Source: Aquiflexum gelatinilyticum
GTDB lineage: Bacteria > Bacteroidota > Bacteroidia > Cytophagales > Cyclobacteriaceae
Reading direction: 5' to 3'
Assembly (NCBI RefSeq): GCF_024741135.1
Contig: NZ_JANSUY010000019.1
Location: 62,001-126,000 of the forward strand
DNA: 64,000 nt
Shown here: positions 26,788-35,466 of the stretch, in pieces
Position numbering within the stretch: position 1 is the first letter of the stretch
How the letters are laid out: the number at the start of each line of letters is the position of its first letter
Position numbers and translations under genes: made by a program
Notes under the pieces: model-generated
What the model was told of the DNA's origin: nothing
What the model saw: only the letters and a program-made list of their open reading frames with translations
Database searches by the model: none

Positions 26788-28152
26788 ATGAAAAGGTACC
26801 TTCTTCTTTTGGTTTTTGTCTTAGTTGCAAATTTTAGTTTTTCCCAAAGTAAAGTCACGCTCAAAGGCTACGTCATCCGGCCGTTTGGGGAATTTGCCGT
26901 CGGAGATACCGTCACCGTATGGGGTACCAGAAAAAATATCAATACCGGTGCGGTTCAATACTATATCAGGTCTTCCTTTGGGGAATATCGGTATTTCAAT
27001 GAGGACAGGATTTCCCTTCTTGGCAACGACCTTGATTTTTGGGAAAATGTCTGGATGGAAAACAGGGCTGAAACCATCAATAAAAAAGGTTGGGAAAGTG
27101 GGCTCAGGCAGGAATTGATAGAAGATGCCATGGATTATTATTCCCAAGCCCTGGCTAACAACATGGTTTTGCAGGATGACATGCTCTATGATTATGTCTA
27201 TCAATTGATCTATTCCATCCACCCTTATTCCATGCTTAAGGATAGGGCTTCGGATTTCAGTTTGGTCATTCTGAACTCTACCGAACATATTGCTTTTTCT
27301 TTTGACAATGGAATGATAGTGCTTACCACAGGCCTGATTGCGAGTACTGGTTCTGAAAATGAGCTCAACCTGATTTTGGCCCAATGCATTGCCCATGCTG
27401 TACTCGAACATAATCTTGTAAATTTAAACGAAGTGATTCGTGCTGAACGGAGAGCCAGGATATGGGGTACAGTTGCCACTGTAGCAGCTGCAACAGCCAT
27501 GGCAGTTGATGAAGTCAACAACGGCGTTTACCATGATTATAGCTTGGCAGCGGATTTTGGAATGTCTGTTTATTTCCTTTCATCTCAAGTGCTAGATAAC
27601 TTGGGGGCAGGTTATACTTCCGAACAGCAATTGATGGCTAAAAAAATTGCTTCCCAATTTATGGATGAGCATCCTCAGGTTAATTTTTTGGATGACCAAC
27701 AATACCTCAACACGATTGCAAGTGCTGTTTCCATTACCGCTTGGCAGGAATATCAGCTCAAGAATTATAGCTATGCGCAATTACTCGCTTTGAAACTTGC
27801 AGAATCGGGTATGGCTTCGGATACAGATTACCTTTTGCTAAGCAGGATCCAAAGGAGAAAATCCAATGAATTTGAATCTAACCAGTTGGCAATGGAATAT
27901 CTTAAGACAGCCAGGAAATTGGCTTTAGACCCCTTGCCTGAATTGGATAAAGAAGAAGGGCTGATATATGCCAGGCTTCAGCAACATGAAAAATCCATTG
28001 CAGCTTATCTGAAATACCGTGATAGCCTATTGGAACTTAAAGCAGAGGGAAAAAATGTGGAATCGGAATTGAGGATGATCAACCAATACCTGCAACGGAA
28101 CTTAGGTCAAAAAGCTTCGGCTATGCTGAAAGAATCCGATGAATTGGATTGA
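26788..28152 (+). CDS. M48-like protein lacking metal-site residues, with C-terminal helical repeats
   Basis: 454 residues with a signal peptide (to about FSFSQ, residue 20). Residues 155-290 align with M48 zinc peptidases: the lead strand LNSTEHIAFSFDNGMIVLTTGLI and the helix NELNLILAQCIAHAVLEH, where the family has HExxH. Here the first His and the Glu are Q199 and C200, with only H203 left. The third ligand motif EAD is AAD (SLAADFGMS). So it should not bind zinc. Residues 310-440 look like TPR-type helices (YAQLLALKLAESG). Flanked on both sides by the duplicated ncRNA modules. Probably a pseudoenzyme that binds peptides or cell-envelope partners. Confidence 0.8.
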   Translation: MKRYLLLLVFVLVANFSFSQSKVTLKGYVIRPFGEFAVGDTVTVWGTRKNINTGAVQYYIRSSFGEYRYFNEDRISLLGNDLDFWENVWMENRAETINKKGWESGLRQELIEDAMDYYSQALANNMVLQDDMLYDYVYQLIYSIHPYSMLKDRASDFSLVILNSTEHIAFSFDNGMIVLTTGLIASTGSENELNLILAQCIAHAVLEHNLVNLNEVIRAERRARIWGTVATVAAATAMAVDEVNNGVYHDYSLAADFGMSVYFLSSQVLDNLGAGYTSEQQLMAKKIASQFMDEHPQVNFLDDQQYLNTIASAVSITAWQEYQLKNYSYAQLLALKLAESGMASDTDYLLLSRIQRRKSNEFESNQLAMEYLKTARKLALDPLPELDKEEGLIYARLQQHEKSIAAYLKYRDSLLELKAEGKNVESELRMINQYLQRNLGQKASAMLKESDELD

Positions 28153-28318
28153 TAATTTAAAGTTTACGGAACCTTATATAATTAAGTGAAAATGGGTAAA
28201 AATACAATTTGCCTTTTTGCGGTTTAATTTCAAGCCCTAAAGGAGTGTTTGCTCTACCACTTCCGACTTCCTGATTTCATTAAAAATATCGTGTCATAGC
28301 ATAAAAATTACTAGGGCC

Positions 28319-28618
28319 TAAAAGCAAAAGCGGGAAGAAATTCTTTCGAATTTTTCCCGCTTCATCACCTGAAGACCGTAATCTTCAAATCATGCAAGCT
28401 ACAGTTATTGTGACTTTTCCCTCAGTTGCCCGAGTTCATGACCTTAGGTTTTCTAACTCTGATTTCTCCGCCTTTCGACTTTGATCCATGATTTCAAGAC
28501 TTCTGTGGTTGCCCTTCTCAGACTTTCTACGTTGCCGTTTTCAGCCCCTTCATCTTTTCATCTCGAGTTTTTGACCTTAGTCTGAAATTTTACTTTCAGC
28601 CTTTTATCTCTCACTTGA
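28319..28618 (-). ncRNA. Predicted small RNA B, member of a duplicated pair
   Basis: Same layout as RNA A: promoter with TAAATTTG (complement at 28625-28632), about 300 nt, and a terminator with AAGCGGGAA/TTCCCGCTTTTGCTTTT. Compared with A, the base changes keep the structure: the loop-closing stem at 28421-28434 is CUC/GAG here and CCC/GGG in A (a compensated pair), and the tetraloop at 28529-28538 is GCAA here and GUAA in A, both of the GNRA type. The CTGAAA/TTTCAG stem is unchanged. It runs toward the 3' end of the gene at 26788-28152 and stops 170 bp short of it. Confidence 0.7.
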
Positions 28619-28723
28619 TAGTATCAAATTTATGTCTCAAATAATTGATTTCCAATAAATTAACAAATAATTTTTGCACAATTTTTCCACTGGAAAAAAG
28701 CTTAAATCACAAAGTTATCCACA
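28326..28723. repeat. 398-bp duplicated intergenic module, copy B
   Basis: Direct repeat of 26311-26708 in the same orientation, of equal length. It includes the upstream TTATCCACA at 28715-28723. Sequence on both sides of the module does not match copy A, so the boundary of the duplication is sharp. Confidence 0.9.
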
Positions 28724-28863
28724 ATTAAGAGCCCGGGAATTTCCACAAAATATTGAAAGTCCAAATTGGCCTGCAATCCATTCTATCCAAGTCTCACTTT
28801 CATCTTGGCGACATTGATTTTTCTTTTGTTTTTTGATATCTTGAACAGCCCAAATAACCCTTC

Positions 28864-29742
28864 ATGAAAATCTTTCATTACCTCATTGCCTTACTTTTCA
28901 TCAATTTTACTCCTGAGGCATTTTCCCAAGAAAGACCTTTAAGGATCATAATGATCGGTGCCCACCCGGATGACTGTGACATCAAAGGCGGAGGAACCGC
29001 TGCACTATTTGTCCAAATGGGCCATCAGGTCAAGTTTGTCTCTGTGACCAACGGAGATGCAGGGCACATGAAAGAGGGCGGCGGGATGTTGGCCAAAAGA
29101 AGAATGGCCGAAGCAAAAGAGGCAGGCCGGAGGTTGGGTGTGACTTACTATGTTTTGGACCACCACGACGGTGAATTGCTCGCCACCTTACCTATCAGGT
29201 TGGAAATCATCCGCCTTATCCGTAATTGGGATGCAGATGTGGTCATCTCGCACCGTTCCAATGATTACCATCCGGACCACCGCTACACTGCCATTTTGGT
29301 TCAGGATGCCGCGTACATGGTCGGTGTTCCCAATATTGCACCTGATACACCGCCTCTGAGAAAAAACCCTGTTTTCCTTTATTTTCAGGACAATTTCCAA
29401 AAACCGTATCCATTTAAAGCAGACATAGCTGTCGACATTACTACTGTTTTGGATAAAAAAATAGATGCGATGGATGCCCATGAGTCGCAGTTTTATGAGT
29501 GGCTGCCATGGATCGGGAATTATGTGGCAGAAGTACCTGCAGACAAAGTGGAAAGAAAAGCATGGTTAAAAAGCAAGCGCATCGGTGCTCCAAATTCGGC
29601 TGTCCTTGAAGCTTTAAAAACCTGGTACGGAGAGACTAAAGTACTAAACATCAAGTACGCTGAAGCTTTTGAAATTTGTGAATATGGTGCCCAGCCCTCT
29701 AAAGAGGAAATTAAAAGGCTTTTTCCGATGCTGAAAAATTAA
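28864..29742 (+). CDS. Exported PIG-L/LmbE-family deacetylase
   Basis: 292 residues. A signal peptide (FINFTPEAFSQ) is followed by the PIG-L zinc-hydrolase fold. The zinc motif AHPDD is at 33-37 (with the catalytic Asp) and the third His is in NDYHPDHRY. The GGGTAALF and TNGDAGHMKEGG loops are typical. The family removes N-acetyl groups from amino sugars and their conjugates. It is the first gene of a plus-strand run of sugar-related genes that continues with a propeller lipoprotein (24 bp away), a sulfatase and a sialidase, so the likely role is deacetylation of a glycan fragment in the periplasm. Confidence 0.9.
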   Translation: MKIFHYLIALLFINFTPEAFSQERPLRIIMIGAHPDDCDIKGGGTAALFVQMGHQVKFVSVTNGDAGHMKEGGGMLAKRRMAEAKEAGRRLGVTYYVLDHHDGELLATLPIRLEIIRLIRNWDADVVISHRSNDYHPDHRYTAILVQDAAYMVGVPNIAPDTPPLRKNPVFLYFQDNFQKPYPFKADIAVDITTVLDKKIDAMDAHESQFYEWLPWIGNYVAEVPADKVERKAWLKSKRIGAPNSAVLEALKTWYGETKVLNIKYAEAFEICEYGAQPSKEEIKRLFPMLKN

Positions 29743-29766
29743 TCACATAAACCTTCATCCACTTCT

Positions 29767-31098
29767 ATGAAATCTGCTTTTAAATCCCTTTTTCCCGTTC
29801 TTCTGTTTGGTTCTATGATCTTATGGGTTTCTTGTAATCCAAGAAATCCCGGAAAAGAGGAACTGACTGAAGAGATCAACTTTACGATGCCCACTTTCAA
29901 ACTCATAGAAACAGACACTTTCTTCTTCAATAATTTTGTCGACTGCAATATGGCTGAAGTTTGGGTTGGAGATACGCTCAGGATTTTTCCTGGTAAATAC
30001 GGAGAGGATCCTGTGTGGGGATTTGCAGAAGACCTGAAGTTTGCAAGCGGATCCAATGCCGATGAGGTCTTCAGTACACCTGCAGCCGAATACATTGCCC
30101 CCAAATTGCCTGTCAATGCCCCTGTCGGAGAACCGGGATTGCATGGGGCAGTATGGTTTGAGACCGTTTATCAAGATGAAAAAGATCCGAGCGGAAGGAC
30201 CTTGTACGCTATCTACCACAATGAAAATTATCCTGAAACCCTCCCTTACAATGAAGCAACCGGAGAAGGCTATATCGACAAGGACTGGCCTTTGGGTCTG
30301 ACTGAAAGAATCACACCTGCGGCAGTTTGTAGGATTGGAGTCATGAAATCTACGGACGGTGGTTGGAGTTGGGAAAACAAAGGCCTTTTTCTCGAAGACA
30401 AACAACCCCGAATGATCCTCAAGCCACATAATATTTCTAAGACTTTTGCCGGTGGAGTAGGTGATCCTTCTGCTGTGGCTGTTGGCGAATATCTTTATCT
30501 TTTTTATGGTGAATATGGCTATCCCGGAACTTATGATGCAGCTTCCTATGACCCGATCAAAGAATGGAGTGGGCAATGCATCAGTATCGCCCGAATCCGG
30601 ATTGACGAACTCGACGACCCTCAGGGGAAAGCCAAGAGATGGGATGGACAAGGATTCAATGCGGATTGGGATGGAATCGGTCAACCTGTGGCTTCCCTCC
30701 AAATGCCTGTCGAAAACGGTGGTGGTCCGGCATCTTCCCCAACAGGTGGATTTCATTGGGGGCCATCTGTCAGTTGGAATACCTATCTGGAGTGTTGGGT
30801 GATGATGATGGGAAAAGTGGAGGGCCAATCATGGGTTGGTGATGAGCTGTATATTTCATTCAATCCCCACAAGGAGTTGGGAGAGGGGAATAATTCCCAA
30901 GCTTGGACCAAACCTCAAAAACTCCTGGAAAAACCCGGACATGTGCTTTGGTACCCTTCGCTGCAACCCCTGAATACCCCTGATGACATTGCCAACAAAT
31001 ACACGAGTCTGCGGCTTGGGAAGCAGGCAAGGTTGTTTTTCAAATATTCTGATTTGGGAAAATACATGTCTGAATATATCGTCGAGTTTGAAAAATAA
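29767..31098 (+). CDS. Propeller-fold lipoprotein, glycoside-hydrolase-like
   Basis: 443 residues with lipoprotein signal (WVSC, Cys23). The mature protein has the strand-rich pattern of a five-bladed beta propeller: GLHGAVWFETVYQ, STDGGWSWENKG (an Asp-box-like turn), GGVGDPSAVAVGEYLYLFYGEYG and SVSWNTYLECWVMMMG. This resembles proteins annotated as DUF4185 or GH43/32-type hydrolases, but no diagnostic catalytic triad can be fixed by eye. It lies between a deacetylase and a sulfatase, six bases before the latter, so it is very likely a part of a glycan-degrading operon. Confidence 0.7.
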   Translation: MKSAFKSLFPVLLFGSMILWVSCNPRNPGKEELTEEINFTMPTFKLIETDTFFFNNFVDCNMAEVWVGDTLRIFPGKYGEDPVWGFAEDLKFASGSNADEVFSTPAAEYIAPKLPVNAPVGEPGLHGAVWFETVYQDEKDPSGRTLYAIYHNENYPETLPYNEATGEGYIDKDWPLGLTERITPAAVCRIGVMKSTDGGWSWENKGLFLEDKQPRMILKPHNISKTFAGGVGDPSAVAVGEYLYLFYGEYGYPGTYDAASYDPIKEWSGQCISIARIRIDELDDPQGKAKRWDGQGFNADWDGIGQPVASLQMPVENGGGPASSPTGGFHWGPSVSWNTYLECWVMMMGKVEGQSWVGDELYISFNPHKELGEGNNSQAWTKPQKLLEKPGHVLWYPSLQPLNTPDDIANKYTSLRLGKQARLFFKYSDLGKYMSEYIVEFEK

Positions 31099-31104
31099 GC
31101 CAAA

Positions 31105-32577
31105 ATGCCATATACCAAATCGAAGATATCTTTTGTGTTAATTTTATTATTAACCACATCAATTTCCGGATATCCTCAATCCAAAAAACCGAATATCCTT
31201 TTTTTATTTGCAGATGATCAGCGGGCAGATGCCCTTGGCATCAGTGGCAATCCTTATATCCAAACTCCCAACATTGACCAATTGGCAAGGGAAGGAAGTC
31301 GATTTACCAACGCCTATGTAATGGGGGGACACCATGGTGCGATCTGCGCTCCAAGCCGGGCGATGCTCTTGAGTGGGAAAAGTCTTTTTCAAGTTTATGA
31401 CAGACTCAATGGGGTCAATACCATGCCGATGGATTTTTCAAAAGCAGGCTATACAACCTTTGGTACAGGCAAATGGCACAATGAAAAAGAGGCCTTTGAG
31501 GCGACTTTTCAGCAAGCTAAAAATGTGTATCTGGGGGGTATGGCAGATCATTATGCCATTGCGCTTAGGGACTTTGATGAAAATGGGAAACTGGGAGATC
31601 CTCAAATCAAAGGATTTTCCACGGAGGTTTTTACAGAGGGAGCCATTGAATTCATCCAGAACCATTCAAAAAACGGCGCAGGGAAGCCTTTCTTTTGCTA
31701 TGTAGCCTTCACAGTCCCCCACGATCCCTATTCGCCCGCTCCAGAATTCATCAACTATTATCCTGATGGAAGCTTGCCACTTCCGGGAAATTATATGGGG
31801 CTTCACCCTTTTCAGTTTGATCAATTGAACGTCCGTGATGAAAACCTGACTGGCTGGCCACGAAAGCCTGAAGTGATTCAGATGATCCTTTCTGACTATT
31901 ATGGATTGATCACCCACTTGGATCAGCAGATCGGGAAAATAATTTCTGTTTTGAAAGATAATGGGCAATATGATAACACAATTATCGTCTATGCTGCTGA
32001 CAATGGTCTGGCAGTCGGAAGCCATGGCCTGCTTGGAAAGCAGAACCTGTACGAGCACAGTACCAAAGTTCCCCTGATCATCAAAGGACCCGGCGTGCCC
32101 GAAGGAAAGGAATTTGATGCGCTTACGTATCTGTTTGATTTGTATCCAACTTTGTCTCAACTGGCAGGATTGCCAAATCCCAAGGAAGTAACAGGCAAAA
32201 GTTTGGTTCCGATTCTTCAAGGAAAGGAAACCCAAGTCAGGGGTTCTCTTTTTACAGCTTACAGAAATACGGTTCGGGCCGTTCGGGAAGGAGATTGGAA
32301 GTTGATCCGCTACCCTGAACGGGATTTTACGCAATTATTTAATCTAAAAAAAGATCCTTTAGAGTTAAATAATCTAGCTTATGAGGATGATTATATAGAA
32401 AAGAAAGAAGCGCTCTTGAAGCTGATGAAACTTTGGCAAAAAGAAACCGGTGACACCGCCGCTTTAACAGCTAAAGTTATCAAACCTCTGGAATACGATC
32501 ATAAATCAATCTTAAGGCAACCTGATCAATGGCAGCCTGATTATACTTTAAAGCGATATTTTGAAAAAAACCATTAA
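31105..32577 (+). CDS. Sulfatase, Cys-type (CAPSR)
   Basis: 490 residues with a signal peptide (VLILLLTTSISGYPQS). The sulfatase signature is C81-A-P-S-R85; Cys81 must be converted to formylglycine for activity. The calcium-site residues FADDQR (about 35-40) and the AADNGLAVGSHGLLGK motif near 300 are in place, and the C-terminal subdomain (REGDWKLIRYPERDFTQLFNL) is complete. The enzyme removes sulfate from a carbohydrate in the periplasm. The substrate is unknown. It is followed by a sialidase gene overlapping its end by about 16 bases, so co-expression is very likely. Confidence 0.93.
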   Translation: MPYTKSKISFVLILLLTTSISGYPQSKKPNILFLFADDQRADALGISGNPYIQTPNIDQLAREGSRFTNAYVMGGHHGAICAPSRAMLLSGKSLFQVYDRLNGVNTMPMDFSKAGYTTFGTGKWHNEKEAFEATFQQAKNVYLGGMADHYAIALRDFDENGKLGDPQIKGFSTEVFTEGAIEFIQNHSKNGAGKPFFCYVAFTVPHDPYSPAPEFINYYPDGSLPLPGNYMGLHPFQFDQLNVRDENLTGWPRKPEVIQMILSDYYGLITHLDQQIGKIISVLKDNGQYDNTIIVYAADNGLAVGSHGLLGKQNLYEHSTKVPLIIKGPGVPEGKEFDALTYLFDLYPTLSQLAGLPNPKEVTGKSLVPILQGKETQVRGSLFTAYRNTVRAVREGDWKLIRYPERDFTQLFNLKKDPLELNNLAYEDDYIEKKEALLKLMKLWQKETGDTAALTAKVIKPLEYDHKSILRQPDQWQPDYTLKRYFEKNH

Positions 32578-33748
32578 AATTACTCAAACCGGACTATTCT
32601 TATCCCTGCTATTTCTTGGGATTTGGAGTCAAGGATTCTCTCAAGAAAATATCGTTTTTGAAGGAGGAAAAGAAGGTCACAAAATCTACAGGATTCCGGC
32701 CATCATCGACCTTCCAAATGGGGATTTTTTAGCTTTTGCCGAAGGCCGGGTCAACGGTTCTGATGATTTTGGAGATGTCAACCTTGTCATGAAAAGGAGT
32801 GAAAATGGAGGAATGACCTGGTCAGCCATCCAAATGCTGGTGGATTATGACAAGTTGCAGGCAGGAAATCCCGCGCCTGTGGTAGATTTGCATGATCCTG
32901 CTTATCCTGATGGAGTGGTTTACCTTTTTTACAACACCGGAAACAACCATGAATATGATATCCGTATGAACAAGGGGGTAAGGGAGGTGTGGATGATGAA
33001 ATCTTTGGATTTGGGAAAAAGTTGGCAAGAGCCGGTCAATATCACGCAGCAAGTTCACCGTCCAAACAACCCTGCATTCAATGCCGCATATGAATCAAAA
33101 GAAGATTGGAGGCATTATGCGAATACTCCCGGGCATGCTTTTCAGTTTCAAAAAGGGAAATACAAAGGAAGGATTTACGTCGCGGCCAACCATTCTGTCG
33201 GGCCGCCGCAGGAGGATTTTATGGAATACCGGGCACATGGATTTTTCTCGGATGACCATGGCAAGACGTTCCAATTGTCTGAGTCCATAGAAATTCCCGG
33301 CTCGAATGAGGCTATTTCCGCGGAACTTTCAGGCGACAGGATGATCATGAGCGTCAGAAATCAACGTGGAGATATCAGAAGCAGAATTTTGGCCTATTCT
33401 TCCGATGGAGGCAAAACCTGGGATGAAGCCTATTTCGAAGAAGCGCTTCCCGATCCGGTCTGTCAAGGTTCCATCCTTCCGATAGGTGAAATAAATGGAA
33501 AAACCATTTTGGCCCATTCCAATGCTGCAGATCCCAAAGACAGGAATAACCTAACGCTCAAGATTAGTTTTAACGAAGGGAAAACTTGGGAAAAATCAAT
33601 ACTAATTGATAGAACCGATGATCCAAATAAACAGGCTTGGACTGCATACAGTGATTTGGTCATGGTGAATGATAAGAATGTAGGAGTGCTATACGAACAG
33701 GATAATTACACAAAGATTATCTTCAAAAAGGTCAATTGGAAGGATTGA
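32561..33748 (+). CDS. Exo-sialidase-like BNR-repeat hydrolase (GH33-type)
   Basis: 395 residues. The only start that keeps the signal peptide (FLSLLFLGIWSQGFSQ) is a TTG at 32561, inside the end of the sulfatase gene. Motifs: YRIP (about 43) with arginine in the family position, GDFLAFAEGR, and Asp boxes SENGGMTW, SLDLGKSW, SDDHGKTF, SSDGGKTW and SFNEGKTW. This is the six-bladed propeller of sialidases and related hydrolases. The family removes terminal sialic acids, but similar propellers cut other sugars. Pairing with a sulfatase suggests a sulfated or acidic glycan. Confidence 0.85.
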   Translation: MKKTIKITQTGLFLSLLFLGIWSQGFSQENIVFEGGKEGHKIYRIPAIIDLPNGDFLAFAEGRVNGSDDFGDVNLVMKRSENGGMTWSAIQMLVDYDKLQAGNPAPVVDLHDPAYPDGVVYLFYNTGNNHEYDIRMNKGVREVWMMKSLDLGKSWQEPVNITQQVHRPNNPAFNAAYESKEDWRHYANTPGHAFQFQKGKYKGRIYVAANHSVGPPQEDFMEYRAHGFFSDDHGKTFQLSESIEIPGSNEAISAELSGDRMIMSVRNQRGDIRSRILAYSSDGGKTWDEAYFEEALPDPVCQGSILPIGEINGKTILAHSNAADPKDRNNLTLKISFNEGKTWEKSILIDRTDDPNKQAWTAYSDLVMVNDKNVGVLYEQDNYTKIIFKKVNWKD

Positions 33749-33815
33749 ATTCAAAGTCCTTTCCGGTAAGATTTGGCCTAATTAATAATTGCTATAAATT
33801 TTAAAACCCTAAAAC

Positions 33816-34289
33816 ATGAATACCCGAATCCAAGAATTGGTAGAAAAACTACAACTCAAGCCGCATCCTGAGGGAGGTTATTATTCCGAAACATACCGAT
33901 CACGCTTGGATACTGCAGGTGCTGAGCGGTCTTTGGCGACATGCATTTACTTTTTGATGACTTCTGACAATGTCTCCAAATTCCACAGCATCGCGGGGGA
34001 TGAAATTTGGTTTTACCATGAAGGCAGTCCGCTAACTGTTCATATCCTTTCTGAAAAGGGCTATGAAAAACTCTTGGTAGGCCCACTTGATAATGAAGGC
34101 CACCGACCGCAGCAATTGGTTCCTCCCGGAGTGATTTTTGGATCTACGGTAGAACAGCCGGATTCTTATTCCCTTGTTTCCTGCATGGTCGCTCCAGGCT
34201 TTGATTTCAGAGATTTTAGGTTGTACAGTGCCGACGAACTCCTAGCCAAATGGCCTGAAGCAAAGGAGATAATTGGAAGGTTGACTTGA
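33816..34289 (+). CDS. Cupin-fold DUF985-family protein
   Basis: 157 residues, no signal peptide. The family pattern is complete: LQLKPHPEGGYYSETYRS near the N-terminus, the cupin core FHSIAGDEIWFYHEGSPL, and the closing PPGVIFGSTVEQPDSYSLVSC and APGFDFRDFRLYSADEL. Function in the family is not well established; structures show a sugar- or nucleotide-binding cupin. Its place between sialidase and sugar-isomerase genes suggests a sugar-linked role (inference). Confidence 0.9.
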   Translation: MNTRIQELVEKLQLKPHPEGGYYSETYRSRLDTAGAERSLATCIYFLMTSDNVSKFHSIAGDEIWFYHEGSPLTVHILSEKGYEKLLVGPLDNEGHRPQQLVPPGVIFGSTVEQPDSYSLVSCMVAPGFDFRDFRLYSADELLAKWPEAKEIIGRLT

Positions 34290-34407
34290 AAGTTATGGAA
34301 TGCTAACCCGCTCCTTTCACATAAATTCTTTTCATAAAATTGAAAATACCCTTTTTTTCAGACAACTTATTATCGCTTTAATTTTTAAGCAGTAAAATAA
34401 TGAACCA

Positions 34408-35283
34408 ATGAACCCAAAAAACTCCTTCTTCGAATTGAAAGCTTTTTTTGTTGGTATACTGGCAATGGGTTTATATTTACCTATGTCAGGTGCTTTTGCC
34501 CAAAGTGCCACTTTCCCCAAAATAGGTGCATGTGCAGGATACAAGGATGGGGAAATTTTAGCCAATGCCGGGTTCTCCTTTATCGAAGAAAATGTGCAGT
34601 CTTTTCTTGTTCCGACCAAAGGTGAGGAAGAGTTTGACCAAATTTTGCAAGCCTCCAAATCATCTCCATTGCCCATCCAAGCATTTATCATTTTTCTTCC
34701 CGGAAGCTTAAAAAGTGTAGGTCCAAATGCCCTTCATGCAGAAATTCTGAACTATGCGGAGGTTGTTTTTCGCAGGGCACAAAAAGCAGGAGGGAGGTTG
34801 GTGGTATTTGGAAGCAGTGGGTCCAGGTCTGTTCCTGACGGGTTTTCGAAAGAAGAAGCTACCGCTCAAATGATAGCACTGGGAAAACTACTCGGACCAA
34901 TCGCCGCCAAGTATGATATCACCGTGGTGTTGGAATCTCTCAATACCAAAGAATGTAATTTTATCAACAGCCTCAGTGAAGCCGGGGAGATCGTGAAAGC
35001 TGTCAACCATCCCAATTACAGGTTGCTCGCGGACATCTACCATATGAAAATGGAGGGCGAAGGACCCGAAAGCATCCTGAATTACGGCCATCTCATCAAA
35101 CATGTCCATGTGGCGGAGAAAGAAGGCCGGGCCGTTCCCGGAACCCACGGAGAGGATTTGAGCCTTTATTATCAGGCTTTGAAATTGTCAGGTTATGAAG
35201 GGTTGATTTCTTTGGAAAGCCGTTGGGAAAACATGGAAAATCAGGCGGCCAAAGCCATTGAAACGATAAAAAAGCAATGGTAA
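34408..35283 (+). CDS. Exported sugar phosphate isomerase/epimerase-like TIM barrel
   Basis: 291 residues with a signal peptide (to about GAFAQS). The TIM barrel contains GAGYK-like start (GACAGYKDGEILANAGF), PIQAFIIFLPGSLK, LVVFGSSGSRSVPDG, the catalytic Glu strand ITVVLESLNTKE, ADIYHMKMEG, HVHVAEKEGRAVPGTHGED and GLISLESRWE. This is close to hydroxypyruvate-isomerase-like and exported 3-keto-sugar-linked members. It is followed by an exported Gfo/Idh/MocA oxidoreductase 180 bp downstream, a pairing seen repeatedly in this phylum. Confidence 0.88.
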   Translation: MNPKNSFFELKAFFVGILAMGLYLPMSGAFAQSATFPKIGACAGYKDGEILANAGFSFIEENVQSFLVPTKGEEEFDQILQASKSSPLPIQAFIIFLPGSLKSVGPNALHAEILNYAEVVFRRAQKAGGRLVVFGSSGSRSVPDGFSKEEATAQMIALGKLLGPIAAKYDITVVLESLNTKECNFINSLSEAGEIVKAVNHPNYRLLADIYHMKMEGEGPESILNYGHLIKHVHVAEKEGRAVPGTHGEDLSLYYQALKLSGYEGLISLESRWENMENQAAKAIETIKKQW

Positions 35284-35466
35284 ATAATTTAATGTCAAAA
35301 TTTTGAATGGATTTGTTAGATTAAAAATCCGGTTTTGAATTTTGTCCAAAATTCTATGTATGAAAAAGGAATTCCTTCTATATGGACATTTCTTTTTGAC
35401 AACTTAGCTAATGAAAATTCTCCTCTTTAAATTACAACTATCCCTGATTCCAAAATTCCAATTAAA

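Larger units (their letters stand above)
28153..28863. other. Long spacer holding ncRNA module B
   Basis: About 710 bp. Apart from the module (28326-28723) it contains the tail region of the M48-like gene and about 140 bp that must carry the promoter of the PIG-L gene. No protein gene is supported. Confidence 0.7.

Noticed and set aside
26700-28723. Chromosome origin based on two TTATCCACA sites
   Set aside because: Only one box per copy, 2 kb apart, with no dnaA, dnaN or AT-rich unwinding region; the boxes are part of a duplicated module.
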